Positions 35,033-45,903 are shown, counted from the first letter of the stretch. The stretch: 64,000 nt of DNA from Saccharothrix espanaensis DSM 44229 (GCF_000328705.1 NC_019673.1:310001-374000); one strand, 5' to 3'. The notes: a model not told the origin generated them from the letters alone. Made by a program: numbers and translations.

Positions 35033-37093
35033 GTGGCCGACGAGCCGTCCTGGCCGACCGTCGATGGCGACGACCGTGCCGGTGAACCGCCGACCGTGCA
35101 GGTCAGGCGGTCGCGACCGGCCGATCCGCCGACCATGCGGCTGCCCGTCCCGCTGCCCGCGAAGCCCCGTTCGGGCCCGTCGCCGGCCACCGGTCGACCG
35201 ACCCCGCCGCCGGCCGCTGAACCGATCACGGAACGTGAAAGAACGTCGACGCCCACCGAAACGGGCGCCGCCCCCACCGTTCGGGGCACGTCCGCCGCCA
35301 CCGGATCGGGTGGTTCCGCGCCGCGTGGTGCCCAGCCCGAGAACCCCGGCCAGACCACCACCCCGGTGACACCCGGCCGCGGCGTCCCGCTCGGCCCCCA
35401 GACGCCCGCTCGTGGCGTTCCGCTCGGCCCGCAGACGCCCGGCCGGGGTGTGCCGCTCGGCCCGCAGACGCCGGGCCGCGGCGTTCCGCTCGGTGCGCGG
35501 GAGAACGGTCCGCAGACGCCTGGCCGGGGTGTGCCGCCCGGCTCGCCGGCGAACGGTCCGCAGACCCCCGCGAGGGGCGTGCCGCTCGGTGCCCAGCCGG
35601 GCGGTGCGGAGGCCGCCGGCGCGTCGGCGGCCGGTGTGGCGCGGGACGAGCGGAAGGTCGAGCCCGAGCCGCGCAGCGAGCCCAAGCGGGTGCCGCCCGC
35701 CGACGACGGCGTCGTCGAGGAGGCCCCGCGCAAGCGCCCCTGGCTGCTGGTCGGCGCGTTGGCGCTGGTCGTGGTGTTGGCCGGCGGTGCGGTGGTCGGC
35801 TGGCAGCAGGGCTGGCTGGACACCGCCCCCACCCCGACGACCGCCGCTCCGCAGCCGCCCGCGCCGATCTCGCTCGCCGTGAAGGGCATCGGCGCGACCG
35901 CGCCCGCGCCGTCCGCGACCGGTGTCGGGGCCGCGCTGCGCGGACCGGCCAACAACGGCGCGCTGGGCACGCTCACCGGCACGGTGGTCGACCCGGCGAG
36001 CGGCACCACCCTGTGGAAGCAGGGCGAGACGACCCCGCTGACCCCCGCGTCGACGGTGAAGGTGCTGGTCGCGGCGGCCGCGCTGCTCACCCTCGACCAC
36101 ACCGCGCAGCTGTCCACCAAGGTCGTCCAGGGCGACCAGCCCGGCACGGTCGTGCTGGTCGGCGGCGGCGACCCGACGCTGTCGACGTTCCCGGTCGACC
36201 GCGGCACCGTCTACCCCGGTGCGGCGACGCTGGACGACCTGGCGTCCCAGGTGACCAAGAACGGCCCGGTCACCCAGGTCCTGTTCGACGTGAGCCGGTA
36301 CCGGGGCGAGGGCATGGCCCCCGGCTGGGACCCCACCGACGTGCCCAACGGCTACGTGGCCCCGATCGGCCCGCTGATGGCCGACGGCGGACGCCAGGAC
36401 CCGACCCTCCCGGACACGCCCCGCTCGGCCACGCCCGGTGCCGCGGCGGCGTCCGCGCTGGCCGCCCGGCTGGGCGTGACCGCGGTCGGGGCGGGCACCG
36501 CGACCGCCGGCGCCAAGGTGCTCGGCGAGGTGAAGTCCGCGCCGGTGGACCGGCTGGTCGAGAACATGATGCAGATCTCGGACAACGTGCTGGCCGAGAC
36601 GCTGGCCCGGGAAGTGGCGCTGGCCAAGGGCCAGGAGCCGACCTTCGCCGGTGCCGTGGCGGCCGTGCGCGCCGTGCTCACCGAGAACGGGTTCGACCTG
36701 ACCGGCGCCGAGGTGGTGGACGCCTCCGGGCTCTCGCCCACCGACAAGGTGCCCGCCCGGCTGCTCGGCGACCTGCTGGTGGCCGCCGCCAAGCCCGACG
36801 CCGCCGACGCCCGCACGGCCAAGCTGCGCCCGCTGCTGACCGCGCTGCCGGTCGCCGGCGGCAGCGGCACGCTGGCCGGCCGCTACGACACCGCCGGCGC
36901 GGCGGGCAAGGGCTGGGTGCGGGCCAAGACCGGCACGCTGACCGGGGTGAACTCGCTGGCCGGTGTCGTGGTCGACGTGGACGGGCGGCTGCTGGTGTTC
37001 GCGTTCATGTCGCTGAGCCCGACCGACGCCAACACCGTGCGCGGTGGCCTGGACGAACTCGCTTCGGCGCTGCGGGGCTGCGGGTGCGCCTGA
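35033..37093 (+). CDS. dacB: D-alanyl-D-alanine carboxypeptidase, S13/PBP4 family, with long cytoplasmic N-terminus
   Basis: 686 residues, GTG after GGAGGA. Residues 1-240 are disordered, Pro/Arg-rich and contain six RGVPLG-type repeats (nucleotides 35378-35605). One TM helix (PWLLVGALALVVVLAGGAVVG) follows, then the extracytoplasmic penicillin-binding domain with STVK (S340, K343), SDN in MMQISDNVLAET and KTGTLTG near the end. It trims the terminal D-Ala of peptidoglycan and could act as endopeptidase. Family members such as Rv3627c have about 460 residues, so the N-terminal arm is the odd part. The following genes are the same as in mycobacteria. Confidence 0.93.
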   Translation: MADEPSWPTVDGDDRAGEPPTVQVRRSRPADPPTMRLPVPLPAKPRSGPSPATGRPTPPPAAEPITERERTSTPTETGAAPTVRGTSAATGSGGSAPRGAQPENPGQTTTPVTPGRGVPLGPQTPARGVPLGPQTPGRGVPLGPQTPGRGVPLGARENGPQTPGRGVPPGSPANGPQTPARGVPLGAQPGGAEAAGASAAGVARDERKVEPEPRSEPKRVPPADDGVVEEAPRKRPWLLVGALALVVVLAGGAVVGWQQGWLDTAPTPTTAAPQPPAPISLAVKGIGATAPAPSATGVGAALRGPANNGALGTLTGTVVDPASGTTLWKQGETTPLTPASTVKVLVAAAALLTLDHTAQLSTKVVQGDQPGTVVLVGGGDPTLSTFPVDRGTVYPGAATLDDLASQVTKNGPVTQVLFDVSRYRGEGMAPGWDPTDVPNGYVAPIGPLMADGGRQDPTLPDTPRSATPGAAAASALAARLGVTAVGAGTATAGAKVLGEVKSAPVDRLVENMMQISDNVLAETLAREVALAKGQEPTFAGAVAAVRAVLTENGFDLTGAEVVDASGLSPTDKVPARLLGDLLVAAAKPDAADARTAKLRPLLTALPVAGGSGTLAGRYDTAGAAGKGWVRAKTGTLTGVNSLAGVVVDVDGRLLVFAFMSLSPTDANTVRGGLDELASALRGCGCA
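35378..35605 (+). repeat. Coding repeat in the dacB N-terminal arm
   Basis: Six copies of a 10-16 residue unit, core RGVPLGPQTPG, mostly 33 bases apart; copies 4 and 5 contain a short insert (ARENG, SPANG). Strongly biased to Gly, Pro, Arg, Gln and Thr, on the cytoplasmic side. Confidence 0.85.
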
Positions 37094-37153
37094 CGGCGCG
37101 TCGGGCAACGTCGGAGTGTCGCCGGCCCCGGCGGCGCAGGTAGCGTCAGCGGG

Positions 37154-38176
37154 GTGAGCGCCTCTACGCAGGATCACCGGGCGGGGAGCGAACCCGTCGA
37201 CTGGGAATTGGCCGTCGCGACCGCCGACCGGTTGGTCCGGCCCGGACCTGTGGTGCCCCGCGCGGAGGCGGACATCGCCGTCGGGCGGCTGCGCGAGCAG
37301 GCGATCGACGCCGAGGTGCACGTCCGGGAGCTGACCGGGCTCGGGCACGGGCTGCCGCTCAGGGCCGGTGAGGTCGTGGACCGGCCGGGCTGGGTGCGCG
37401 CGGCCGTGCAGGGCCTGGCCGCGCTGACCGACGGTGCCCTCCCGCGCCAGTCCGGGGCGTTCAGCGGGGTCCTCTCGGGTACCGCGGGCGTGCAGGCGGG
37501 CGTGGTCATCGCGTTCCTCAGCGGCCGGGTGCTCGGCCAGTACGACCCGTTCTCCGACGGCGGCCGGCTGCTGCTGGTCGCACCCAACATCGTCGGCGCG
37601 CAGCGCGCGCTGGACGTCCCCGGCGCGGACTTCAGCATGTGGGTGTGCCTGCACGAGGGCACGCACCGGCTCCAGTTCACCGCCGTCCCGTGGCTGGCCG
37701 AGCACTTCGCGGGCCAGGTCGCCGCGCTGCTCGGCTCGATGGACGAGGGCGTCGCGCCCCGGCTGCGCGACCTGCCCCGCCGGCTGCGCGAGGCGGGCGG
37801 GTTCGTCGACCTGCTGCAGAGCCCGGCGCAGCGCGAGCCGCTGGACCGGCTGATCGCCCTGTCCACCCTGCTCGAAGGCCACGCCGACCACGTGATGGAC
37901 GCGGTGGGGCCGGAGGTGGTGCCGACCGTCGGGGTCATCCGCGAGCGGTTCACCGCCCGGCGCAAGGGCGGTGGGGTGCTGGACCGGATCCTGCGCACGC
38001 TGCTCGGCGTCGAGGCGAAGGTCCGCCAGTACGCGGAGGGCGCGGCGTTCACCCGGCACGTGGTGGACCGCGCGGGCATGTCCGGCTTCAACGCGGTGTG
38101 GACCAGCCCCGAGACGCTGCCCACCCGGGCCGAGATCGCCGACCCGGCTGCCTGGCTGCGCCGCGTCTCCCCGTGA
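37154..38176 (+). CDS. Zinicin-like metallopeptidase / DUF2342 protein
   Basis: 340 residues, GTG at 37154. The zinc motif HEGTH (residues 167-171) in WVCLHEGTHRLQF and the downstream LLEGHADHVMDAVG are diagnostic of the DUF2342 'zinicin-like' family, also annotated 'coenzyme F420 biosynthesis associated protein'. Corresponds to Rv3626c. Substrate is unknown. TilS begins four bases before its stop, as in a tight operon. Confidence 0.88.
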   Translation: MSASTQDHRAGSEPVDWELAVATADRLVRPGPVVPRAEADIAVGRLREQAIDAEVHVRELTGLGHGLPLRAGEVVDRPGWVRAAVQGLAALTDGALPRQSGAFSGVLSGTAGVQAGVVIAFLSGRVLGQYDPFSDGGRLLLVAPNIVGAQRALDVPGADFSMWVCLHEGTHRLQFTAVPWLAEHFAGQVAALLGSMDEGVAPRLRDLPRRLREAGGFVDLLQSPAQREPLDRLIALSTLLEGHADHVMDAVGPEVVPTVGVIRERFTARRKGGGVLDRILRTLLGVEAKVRQYAEGAAFTRHVVDRAGMSGFNAVWTSPETLPTRAEIADPAAWLRRVSP

Positions 38177-39111
38177 ACGGGCCGCTGGCCGAGGTCCGCA
38201 CGGCCGTCAAGCGGTTCCTCGCCGAGCACCGCCCCGACCGGGTGACGGTCGCCGTGTCCGGCGGCGCGGACTCGCTCGCCCTCGCCGCGGTGACCGCGCG
38301 GCTGGCGCCCGGCGCGCGGGCCGTCGTGGTCGACCACGGCCTCCAGGACGGGTCCGCCGAGGTCGCCGACCGGGCCGCCGGCACGTGTGAAGGGCTCGGG
38401 CTGGCAGCGGAGGTCCGAAGGGTCCTCGTGTCCGGTCCGGGCGGCCCGGAGGCCGCCGCCCGGCGGGCCAGGTACGCCGTGCTGCGCCCGGAGAGCGGCG
38501 TCGTGCTGCTCGGCCACACCAAGGACGACCAGGCGGAGACCGTGCTGCTCGGGCTCGGGCGGGGTTCCGGGGCCCGCAGCATCGCCGGGATGCGGCCTTA
38601 CGACCCGCCGTGGGGCCGCCCGCTGTTGGCCGTCGCACGCGAGACGACGAACGCCGCGTGCGCCGAACTGGGCCTCACGCCGTGGGTCGACCCGCACAAC
38701 TCCGATCCGGCGTTCACCCGCGTCAGGCTGCGCCGCGAGGTGTTGCCGCTGCTCGAAGACGTGCTCCAGCACGGCGTCGCCGACGCCCTGGCCCGCACCG
38801 CCGCGCAGCTGCGCGAGGACTGTGACGCATTGGACGAAATCGCCCGGCGCTTCGCCGGCGACCCGCGCGCCGCCGACGACCTCCACGACCACCCGCCCGC
38901 CCTGCGCAGGCGGGTGCTGCGCCTGTGGCTGCTCGACGCGGGCGTGCCCGAGTTGTCCGACTCGCACCTGCGGCGGGTGGACGCGCTGGTGGGCGAGTGG
39001 CGCGGACAGGGCGGCGTCTGGCTGCCCGGCGGCTTTGTGGCACGCCGCGTGCATGGCAGGCTGGTTGTCGAACGGCCTGATGAACCACCGGTTGAACCAG
39101 TTCAGTCATGA
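38173..39111 (+). CDS. tilS: tRNA(Ile)-lysidine synthetase
   Basis: 312 residues from the GTG at 38173, overlapping the previous stop by four bases. It adds lysine to C34 of tRNA-Ile(CAU). PP-loop SGGADS (29-34) in [15 protein letters not shown], and [20 protein letters not shown] plus [20 protein letters not shown] are TilS signatures. The C-terminal tRNA-binding part is short, as in actinobacteria. Corresponds to Rv3625c (mesJ). Overlaps hpt by ATGA. Confidence 0.95.
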   Translation: MNGPLAEVRTAVKRFLAEHRPDRVTVAVSGGADSLALAAVTARLAPGARAVVVDHGLQDGSAEVADRAAGTCEGLGLAAEVRRVLVSGPGGPEAAARRARYAVLRPESGVVLLGHTKDDQAETVLLGLGRGSGARSIAGMRPYDPPWGRPLLAVARETTNAACAELGLTPWVDPHNSDPAFTRVRLRREVLPLLEDVLQHGVADALARTAAQLREDCDALDEIARRFAGDPRAADDLHDHPPALRRRVLRLWLLDAGVPELSDSHLRRVDALVGEWRGQGGVWLPGGFVARRVHGRLVVERPDEPPVEPVQS

Positions 39112-39680
39112 CAAAAAGGGGACCGTCCGTGTACGACGGCGACATCGCCTCCGTGCTCATCACCGAGCAGGAAATCAGCGACAAGGTCACCGAGCTGGCC
39201 AACAAGGTCGGAGCCGACTACCCGGCCGACGGCGGGTCGGACCTCGTCCTGATCACCGTGCTCAAGGGCGCGGTGATGTTCATGACCGACCTCGCGAGGG
39301 CGCTCCCGGTGCCCGTGCAGCTGGAGTTCATGGCGGTCAGCTCCTACGGCTCGTCCACCTCGTCATCCGGCGTGGTGCGCATCCTCAAGGACCTGGACCG
39401 CGACATCGTGGACCGGGACGTGATCATCGTCGAGGACATCATCGACTCCGGTCTGACGCTGTCCTGGCTGCTCAAGAACCTGGCGTCGCGCAAGCCGCGC
39501 TCGCTGGAGGTGTGCTCGCTGCTGCGCAAGCCGGACGCGGTGAAGGTCGACGTCCCGGTCAAGTACGTCGGCTTCGAGATCCCCAACGAGTTCGTCGTGG
39601 GCTACGGCCTCGACTACTCCGAGCGCTACCGCGACCTGCCCTACATCGGCACGCTGGAGCCGAAGGTGTACAGCAGCTGA
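39108..39680 (+). CDS. hpt: Hypoxanthine phosphoribosyltransferase
   Basis: 190 residues; ATG at 39108 overlaps the tilS stop, and a GTG at 39129 would give a more usual length. Purine salvage in the cytoplasm, making IMP/GMP from PRPP. The PRPP-binding motif is [35 protein letters not shown] is the PPi loop; [14 protein letters not shown] is the base-binding end. Order tilS-hpt-ftsH-fol matches mycobacteria and Streptomyces, apart from the VWA gene inserted here. A terminator follows. Confidence 0.96.
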   Translation: MTKRGPSVYDGDIASVLITEQEISDKVTELANKVGADYPADGGSDLVLITVLKGAVMFMTDLARALPVPVQLEFMAVSSYGSSTSSSGVVRILKDLDRDIVDRDVIIVEDIIDSGLTLSWLLKNLASRKPRSLEVCSLLRKPDAVKVDVPVKYVGFEIPNEFVVGYGLDYSERYRDLPYIGTLEPKVYSS

Positions 39681-39686
39681 ACCCGA

Positions 39687-39714
39687 CGGGCCGCGCCGTT
39701 GTCGGCGCGGCCCG
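39687..39714. terminator. Bidirectional terminator between hpt and the VWA gene
   Basis: A 12-bp perfect stem CGGGCCGCGCCG / CGGCGCGGCCCG with a TTGT loop, between convergent stops. Confidence 0.75.
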
Positions 39715-39720
39715 ACCGGT

Positions 39721-41421
39721 CTAGCAGTTCGGGCGGCAGCGGCGTTGCGAGATGGCGTCGAGCAGGACGGTCTTGATGTCCTCGGGCTTCATGGCCTGGT
39801 AGGACTTGCCGCCGGTGGCATCGGCGATCTGCCGCAGGGCGTCCAGGTCGGCATCGGGGCCCAGGCCCACCATGAACATCGGCACGGGGCGGGCCGGGTC
39901 TACCTCGCGGCGCAGGGTGTCGAGGAGTTCGGGCAGCTTGGTGGTCGAGATGTCGTCGTTGCTGCCGTCGGTCAGCAGCGTCACCGAGTTGATCTTGTTC
40001 GGGTTGAACGTCTGCTGCGCGTTGCGGAACGCGGCCAGCACGGTGTCGTTCAACGACGTCCCGCCGCCGACCATGGCCGGGATTGCGCCCGCGCCCTTCT
40101 GCAGCTGGTCCCGGCGCGGCGCGCCGCCGATCGGCTCGCCCAGCGGACCGGTCGGCACCAGCTCGACGTACCCCTTGGGCCTCTTGTTCGTGGAGAACGC
40201 CCAGAGCCCGATCTCCGAGGTGTCGGGCAGCATGGACAGCGCGGTCAGCGCGGCCTCCTTGGCGGCGTCGACCCTGGTCAGCTCGCTGCCCTGCATCTTC
40301 TCCGCCATCGAGCCGGACACGTCCAGCACGGCCAGGATCCGGGTGTCCAGGCTGATCGCGCCCCATGTGCCCAGCAGCTCCGCGACCTGGTCCGGGGTGG
40401 GCGTGCGGAGCAGGGTCACGTCGTCGCCGCGCAGGCCGTCCTGCTCCGTGGTCCAGCCCCGCGGGGCCTTGCCGTCCGGGGTGCGGAAGCCCGCCTCGGC
40501 GAACCGCTGGGCGGTCCGGCCGCCGCGCAGGGCCTCCTCGAAGCCGGCGGCGGCGGCCGCGGTGCCCGCCATCTCGCCGGTCCGGCTCACCCGGACCACC
40601 GGGAAGTCGAAGCCGATCGTGCCCTCCTTGGGGTGCGACCCGACCACCCGCCGCGACCCGGCGACCCGGTTCGCGGCCAGCACCGCCTGCTCGGAGGCGG
40701 TGAACACCGGCGCGTTGTCGGCGCCCTGCACGACCTTGCCGAACGCGTCGCGCACCGACGGCGGGGCCTCCCGGCCGATCCGCAGCAGCGCGCCGACCAG
40801 CTCCGGCTTGGGCGTGCCGTCCGGGTTGCCGAGCTGGGCGCGGATCACCGCGAGCGTGGCGAGGCCCTCGGTCGAGGTCGTCGGGTCGGTCAGCACCACC
40901 GGCACCTCGGGGTCGACCACGCGGGCCCAGCTGACCGGCGTGATCGGCCAGCCCAGCGCCGTCATCGCCCCCTCGGAACCGGTGATGACCAGCGGTGACG
41001 AGGCCAGCGACGGCTTGATCTCCAGCCGGGGCGCGTCCGCGCCGCGGTCACCGGCCTGGCGCCGGCTCTCGGCCGCCCACATGGTGGAGTCCGGGATCCA
41101 CAGGGCGGGCGGGTTGATCTGCGCGGTGGGCAGCTCGTGCGCCACGTCGGCCGCGCCGCGCGCCTCGACCAGCACCTGGACGCACTTGCCCTCGACGACC
41201 GGCTGGCCGGCCTGGTAGTCGTCGGCCGCGCCGCGCACGACCTCCTCGGTCGCCGGGGCGACCGCGACCTTCAGCGGCAGGGTGCCCTTGCAGTCCGGTC
41301 CGCCGGTGGCCTGGATCGCGACGACCGTGACGCCGGCCGCCGCCAGGACGCCGATCAGCGCACCGATCGGGAGTGCGGTCCGGCGTGCGCGGCCGGGGGG
41401 ACGCTCGGTCCGAGCTGACAT
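39721..41421 (-). CDS. Membrane-anchored substrate-binding-like/VWA protein
   Basis: 566 residues from the ATG at 41419-41421. One TM helix near the N-terminus (TALPIGALIGVLAAAGVTVVA) anchors a large outside part. Residues 40-320 resemble an extracellular solute-binding fold (PLKVAVAPATEEVVRGAADDY and LASSPLVITGSEGAMTALG); residues 355-560 form a von Willebrand A domain with an intact MIDAS, LAVLDVSGSMAEKM, plus GGGTSLNDTVL and LLTDGSNDD. Such fusions occur widely in actinobacteria without a proven role; metal-dependent protein binding at the cell surface is expected. The gap to ftsH (41422-41842) is a shared divergent control region. Confidence 0.8.
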   Translation of the reverse strand: MSARTERPPGRARRTALPIGALIGVLAAAGVTVVAIQATGGPDCKGTLPLKVAVAPATEEVVRGAADDYQAGQPVVEGKCVQVLVEARGAADVAHELPTAQINPPALWIPDSTMWAAESRRQAGDRGADAPRLEIKPSLASSPLVITGSEGAMTALGWPITPVSWARVVDPEVPVVLTDPTTSTEGLATLAVIRAQLGNPDGTPKPELVGALLRIGREAPPSVRDAFGKVVQGADNAPVFTASEQAVLAANRVAGSRRVVGSHPKEGTIGFDFPVVRVSRTGEMAGTAAAAAGFEEALRGGRTAQRFAEAGFRTPDGKAPRGWTTEQDGLRGDDVTLLRTPTPDQVAELLGTWGAISLDTRILAVLDVSGSMAEKMQGSELTRVDAAKEAALTALSMLPDTSEIGLWAFSTNKRPKGYVELVPTGPLGEPIGGAPRRDQLQKGAGAIPAMVGGGTSLNDTVLAAFRNAQQTFNPNKINSVTLLTDGSNDDISTTKLPELLDTLRREVDPARPVPMFMVGLGPDADLDALRQIADATGGKSYQAMKPEDIKTVLLDAISQRRCRPNC

Positions 41422-41677
41422 ACCGTGAGTACCTTCGGGTCGTTGTTCACTCTTTCGGGTGGGCGTTGAACACTCCGTAGCTGCCGAGGATGGCACGGGA
41501 GGTCCGGGCACCGGGTGCTCGTGGCACACGTCACCCGAATGAGCCTCACTTCCTTGCTACCTGCTAGTAACGTCCTACCCCACGTAAGTGTTACGGCCGG
41601 TTCGTCCGCCCGGTTCATGATCTTTTGGGCGTTGGCTGGACCCGTCTGACCTGCGAACCGTGTTCGCGGTCACGGCG

Positions 41678-41704
41678 GGGAACGCTTGACCGGTCTCGTC
41701 CGTT
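41678..41704 (+). promoter_or_regulatory. SigR/SigH-type promoter candidate for ftsH
   Basis: GGGAAC (41678-41683), 18 bases, then GTT (41702-41704): this fits the actinobacterial SigR/SigH thiol-stress promoter GGAAT-N18-GTT except for one base. It lies about 130 bases upstream of the ftsH ATG in the 420-base gap. Nothing else definite was seen in that gap. Confidence 0.45.
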
Positions 41705-41842
41705 GGTCCCACGAGACGTGACAGCCCCCAACGCGGAGCACTCCGCCCGCGCCTCGGGCGGTAGGCTGGTCGGACGGGTCGTGCCCGTCCGCGCCCGTCA
41801 CCAAGTCAGGGAGGGTCGAGGCCGCCCGCCGGCCGTAAGTGA

Positions 41843-44074
41843 ATGGACCGCAAGCGCCTGCTTCGCAACCCGCTGCTGTGGATCGTGGCGGTGTTGCTGC
41901 TCTACTACGCCTTCACCGTGCTCTTCGACGACGCACGGGGGTACACCCCGGTCAAAACGTCCCAGGCACTGGAGCAAATCCGGGACGGCAAAGTCAAAGA
42001 AGCCACGATCGAGGACAAGGAGCAGCGCCTCAAACTGACCCTCAACGACGGGGTGACCTTCGAAGGTCACAACCGGTTGATCACGCAGTTCCCGGCGAGC
42101 TCCACCGACGAGATCTTCACCATCCTCACCGGGACCGGCGACCAGCCGGGTTCCACCGGCAAGCCGACCGTCGAGACCAAGGTCAGCCAGGACTCGTTCC
42201 TGATGCAGATGCTGCTGTACCTGGTCCCGCTCGGCCTGCTGCTGCTGCTCCTGATGTGGATGATGAACAACGCCCAGGGCGGCGGGAACCGCGTCCTGAA
42301 CTTCGGCAAGTCCAAGGCCAAGCAGTTGTCCAAGGACATGCCCAAGACGACCTTCGCGGACGTCGCGGGTGCCGAGGAGGCGGTGGAGGAGCTCTACGAG
42401 ATCAAGGACTTCCTCCAGAACCCCGGCCGCTACCAGGCGTTGGGCGCGAAGATCCCGAAGGGCGTGCTGCTCTACGGCCCGCCCGGCACCGGCAAGACCC
42501 TGCTGGCCAGGGCCGTCGCCGGCGAGGCCGGGGTGCCGTTCTACTCGATCTCCGGCTCGGACTTCGTGGAGATGTTCGTCGGTGTCGGCGCGTCCCGCGT
42601 CCGCGACCTGTTCGAACAGGCCAAGCAGAACGCCCCGTGCATCATCTTCGTGGACGAGATCGACGCGGTCGGCCGCCATCGCGGCGCGGGCCTCGGCGGC
42701 GGTCACGACGAGCGCGAGCAGACCCTCAACCAGCTGCTCGTGGAGATGGACGGCTTCGACTCGCGCGGCGGGATCATCCTGATCGCCGCGACCAACCGGC
42801 CCGACATCCTGGACCCGGCGCTGCTGCGCCCCGGCCGCTTCGACCGGCAGATCCCGGTGTCCGCGCCCGACCTCAAGGGTCGCAAGCAGATCCTGCGGGT
42901 GCACGCCAAGGGCAAGCCGTTGGCCGCGGAAGCCGACCTCGACGGCCTGGCCAAGCGCACCGTGGGCTTCTCCGGCGCGGACCTCGCGAACGTGATCAAC
43001 GAGGCCGCCCTGCTCACCGCCCGCCAGAACGGCACCGTGATCGACAGCGCCGCGCTGGAGGAGTCGGTCGACCGGGTGATCGGCGGTCCGGCCCGCAAGA
43101 GCCGGATCATCTCCGAGAAGGAGAAGAAGATCACCGCCTACCACGAGGCCGGGCACGCCCTGGCCGCGTGGGCGATGCCGGACATCGACCCGGTCTACAA
43201 GGTCACCATCCTCGCCCGCGGGCGGACCGGCGGTCACACGCTGTCCGTGCCGGAGGAGGACAAGGACCTGATGACCAGGTCCGAGATGATCGCCCGGCTG
43301 GTGTTCGCGCTCGGCGGCCGCTCGGCCGAGGAGCTGGTCTTCCACGAGCCGACCACCGGCGCGTCCAACGACATCGAGCAGGCGACCAAGATCGCCCGCG
43401 CGATGGTCACCGAGTACGGCATGTCCGCGCGCCTCGGAGCCGTGAAGTACGGCCAGGAGCAGGGCGAACCGTTCCTCGGGCGGACCGCGGGCCGGCAGGC
43501 GGACTACTCGCTGGAGGTCGCGCACGAGATCGACGAGGAGGTGCGCGAACTCATCGAGGCCGCGCACACCGAGGCGTACGAGGTGCTCAACACCTACCGC
43601 GACGTGCTCGACTCGCTCACGCTGGAGCTGATCGAGAAGGAGACCCTGCACCAGAAGGACCTGGAGCGGATCTTCGCCGCCGTGGAGAAGCGCCCGCGGA
43701 TCACGAAGTTCAACGACTTCGGCAACCGCACGCCGTCGGACAAGCCGCCGGTCAAGACCCCGGCGGAGCTGGCGAAGGAGCGCGGCGAGCCGTGGCCCCC
43801 CGCCATCGAGGACACCCTCCAGCAGGAGCTGCCCCCGGCGCAGGACCCGGTGCCCGCGCCGCCCGCCGCGGTGCCCAACGGCAACGGCACGCCGTACCAG
43901 CCGCAGCAGCCCCAGCACCCGACGTCCGGGCCGCCGAACTACGGCGCGCCCCCCGGCTGGACCCCGGCCACCGTCCCCGGCAGCGGCCAGCCCGCCGCCC
44001 CGTGGCAGCCGGAGCACACCGACGCGGACGCGGGGAAGCGGACGTTCGACGCGGATCCGGACCACCGCACGTGA
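41843..44074 (+). CDS. ftsH: ATP-dependent zinc metalloprotease FtsH
   Basis: 743 residues. Degrades misassembled membrane proteins and some regulators. Two N-terminal TM helices ([18 protein letters not shown], then [19 protein letters not shown]) flank a periplasm-facing domain. AAA motifs: Walker A GPPGTGKT with K218, Walker [12 protein letters not shown] and the second region of homology [18 protein letters not shown]. The protease motif is HEAGH (434-438). A Pro/Gln-rich tail of about 90 residues follows. A SigR-type promoter lies upstream. folE starts within its stop codon. Confidence 0.97.
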   Translation: MDRKRLLRNPLLWIVAVLLLYYAFTVLFDDARGYTPVKTSQALEQIRDGKVKEATIEDKEQRLKLTLNDGVTFEGHNRLITQFPASSTDEIFTILTGTGDQPGSTGKPTVETKVSQDSFLMQMLLYLVPLGLLLLLLMWMMNNAQGGGNRVLNFGKSKAKQLSKDMPKTTFADVAGAEEAVEELYEIKDFLQNPGRYQALGAKIPKGVLLYGPPGTGKTLLARAVAGEAGVPFYSISGSDFVEMFVGVGASRVRDLFEQAKQNAPCIIFVDEIDAVGRHRGAGLGGGHDEREQTLNQLLVEMDGFDSRGGIILIAATNRPDILDPALLRPGRFDRQIPVSAPDLKGRKQILRVHAKGKPLAAEADLDGLAKRTVGFSGADLANVINEAALLTARQNGTVIDSAALEESVDRVIGGPARKSRIISEKEKKITAYHEAGHALAAWAMPDIDPVYKVTILARGRTGGHTLSVPEEDKDLMTRSEMIARLVFALGGRSAEELVFHEPTTGASNDIEQATKIARAMVTEYGMSARLGAVKYGQEQGEPFLGRTAGRQADYSLEVAHEIDEEVRELIEAAHTEAYEVLNTYRDVLDSLTLELIEKETLHQKDLERIFAAVEKRPRITKFNDFGNRTPSDKPPVKTPAELAKERGEPWPPAIEDTLQQELPPAQDPVPAPPAAVPNGNGTPYQPQQPQHPTSGPPNYGAPPGWTPATVPGSGQPAAPWQPEHTDADAGKRTFDADPDHRT

Positions 44075-44703
44075 CCGAGATCGACCAGGCCGGCCTCTCC
44101 GTCACCGGGGAGGCCGGCTCCACGAGGCGGACGTTCGACCAGAAGCGGGCCGAGGCGGCGGTGCGCGAGCTGCTGCTCGCGTGCGGCGAGGACCCGGACC
44201 GCGAAGGGCTCCAGGAGACGCCGGCGCGGGTCGCGCGGGCCTACCGGGAGCTGTTCGCGGGCCTGTACACCGACCCGGACTCGGTGCTGGCGAAGACCTT
44301 CGACGAGAGCCACGAGGAGCTCGTCCTGGTCACCGACATCCCGATGTTCTCGTTCTGCGAGCACCACCTGCTGCCGTTCCACGGGGTGGCGCACGTCGGG
44401 TACATCCCCAACGAGCACGGGCGGGTGACCGGGCTGTCCAAGCTGGCCCGGCTGGTCGACCTCTACTCCAAGCGGCCCCAGGTGCAGGAGCGGCTGACCT
44501 CGCAGGTCGCCGACGCCCTGGTGCGCCGGCTCGAACCGCGCGGCGTGATCGTCGTGATCGAGGCCGAACACCTGTGCATGGGGATGCGGGGTGTCCGCAA
44601 GCCCGGCTCGCGGACCACCACGTCCGCCGTGCGCGGGATCCTGCGGTCCTCCGCCTCGTCCCGGGCGGAGGCCATCGAGCTCATCCGCGGGCGCACGCGG
44701 TGA
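44071..44703 (+). CDS. folE: GTP cyclohydrolase I
   Basis: 210 residues, GTG overlapping the ftsH stop by four bases. First step of tetrahydrofolate synthesis, GTP to dihydroneopterin triphosphate. Zinc and substrate residues lie in [19 protein letters not shown] and the final [33 protein letters not shown] is the family signature. Begins the tight folE-folP-folB-folK set. Confidence 0.96.
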   Translation: MTEIDQAGLSVTGEAGSTRRTFDQKRAEAAVRELLLACGEDPDREGLQETPARVARAYRELFAGLYTDPDSVLAKTFDESHEELVLVTDIPMFSFCEHHLLPFHGVAHVGYIPNEHGRVTGLSKLARLVDLYSKRPQVQERLTSQVADALVRRLEPRGVIVVIEAEHLCMGMRGVRKPGSRTTTSAVRGILRSSASSRAEAIELIRGRTR

Positions 44704-45539
44704 GCCTGCCTCGGCCGGGGCACTGCGTGGTGATGGGTGTCGTGAACGTGACCCCGGACTCGTTCAGCGACGGCGGCCGGTACCTGGGCCGCTCGGACGC
44801 GGTCGAGCACGGGGTCGCGATGTTCCGGCGCGGCGCGGACGTGATCGACGTCGGCGGCGAGTCCACCCGGCCCGGCGCGTCCCGCGTCGACCCGGCCGTG
44901 GAGGCCGCGCGGATCGCCCCGGTGATCCGCGAACTGGTCGCCGAGGGCGTGCCGGTGTCGGTCGACACCATGCGCGCCGAGGTGGCGGTGGCCGCGTTGG
45001 AGGCGGGCGCGTCGATCGTGAACGACGTCTCCGGCGGGCTCGCCGACCCGGAGATGGCGTCGGTCGTGGCCGCCGCCGGGGTGCCCTACGTGCTGATGCA
45101 CTGGCGCGGGCACAGCCGCGAGATGAACCGCCTCGCCGTGTACGACGACGTGGTGCGCGACGTCCGGGACGAGCTGTGCGCCCGGGTCGACGTCGCGCTG
45201 GCGGCGGGCGTGGCGGCGGACCGGATCGTGCTCGACCCCGGGCTGGGGTTCGCCAAGAACGCCGACCACAACTGGCAGCTGCTGCACCGCTTGGACGAGC
45301 TGCTGGCCCTGGGGTTCCCGGTGCTGGTCGGGGCGTCCCGCAAACGTTTCCTCGGGTCGCTGCTGGGCGACCGCGCGCCGGCCGGCCGCGAGGACGCGAC
45401 GGCCGCCGTGTCGGCGCTGGCCGCGTTCGTCGGCGCGTGGGGCGTGCGGGTGCACGACGTGGAAAAGTCGCTGGACGCCGTCGCGGTGGCCCGCGCCTGG
45501 CGGGCCGGGCGTGGTGGGTTCTCCGGCGGAGGTGGCTGA
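44700..45539 (+). CDS. folP: Dihydropteroate synthase
   Basis: 279 residues, GTG overlapping the folE stop by four bases. Joins pterin pyrophosphate and p-aminobenzoate; target of sulfonamides. Signatures: [30 protein letters not shown] and [14 protein letters not shown]. No sulfonamide-resistance feature is evident. Active DHPS of this type (FolP1) keeps the loop seen here. Confidence 0.95.
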   Translation: MSLPRPGHCVVMGVVNVTPDSFSDGGRYLGRSDAVEHGVAMFRRGADVIDVGGESTRPGASRVDPAVEAARIAPVIRELVAEGVPVSVDTMRAEVAVAALEAGASIVNDVSGGLADPEMASVVAAAGVPYVLMHWRGHSREMNRLAVYDDVVRDVRDELCARVDVALAAGVAADRIVLDPGLGFAKNADHNWQLLHRLDELLALGFPVLVGASRKRFLGSLLGDRAPAGREDATAAVSALAAFVGAWGVRVHDVEKSLDAVAVARAWRAGRGGFSGGGG

Positions 45540-45540
45540 G

Positions 45541-45903
45541 GTGGCTGATCGGATTTCGTTGCGCGGGCTGCGGGTGCGCGGGTTCCACGGCGTGTTCGAG
45601 CACGAGAAGCGCGACGGGCAGGACTTCCTGGTCGACGTGACGGCGTGGCTGGACCTGTCCCGCGCGGCGGCCACCGACGACCTGCGGGAGACCCTGCACT
45701 ACGGCGAGCTGGCCGAGCGGGCGGCGGCGATCGTGGCCGGCGGGCCGTACGACCTGATCGAGACGGTCGCGGGCAAGGTCGCCGACGAGGTGATGACCGA
45801 CCTGCGGGTGCGGGCCACCGAGGTGACGATCCACAAGCCGGCCGCGCCGATCCCGCTGACCTTCGAGGACGTGTCGGTGACCGTGCGGCGGGAGCGCGGG
45901 TGA
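45541..45903 (+). CDS. folB: Dihydroneopterin aldolase
   Basis: 120 residues, GTG at 45541 with GGAGG about eight bases before it. Converts dihydroneopterin to hydroxymethyl-dihydropterin. [21 protein letters not shown] is the family start and [14 protein letters not shown] contains the conserved active-site Glu. It overlaps folK by four bases. Confidence 0.94.
   Translation: MADRISLRGLRVRGFHGVFEHEKRDGQDFLVDVTAWLDLSRAAATDDLRETLHYGELAERAAAIVAGGPYDLIETVAGKVADEVMTDLRVRATEVTIHKPAAPIPLTFEDVSVTVRRERG

Noticed and set aside
41839..44703. 954-residue plus-strand frame running through ftsH and folE
   Set aside because: Only its last 210 residues (folE) are real; the part over ftsH is out of the coding frame.
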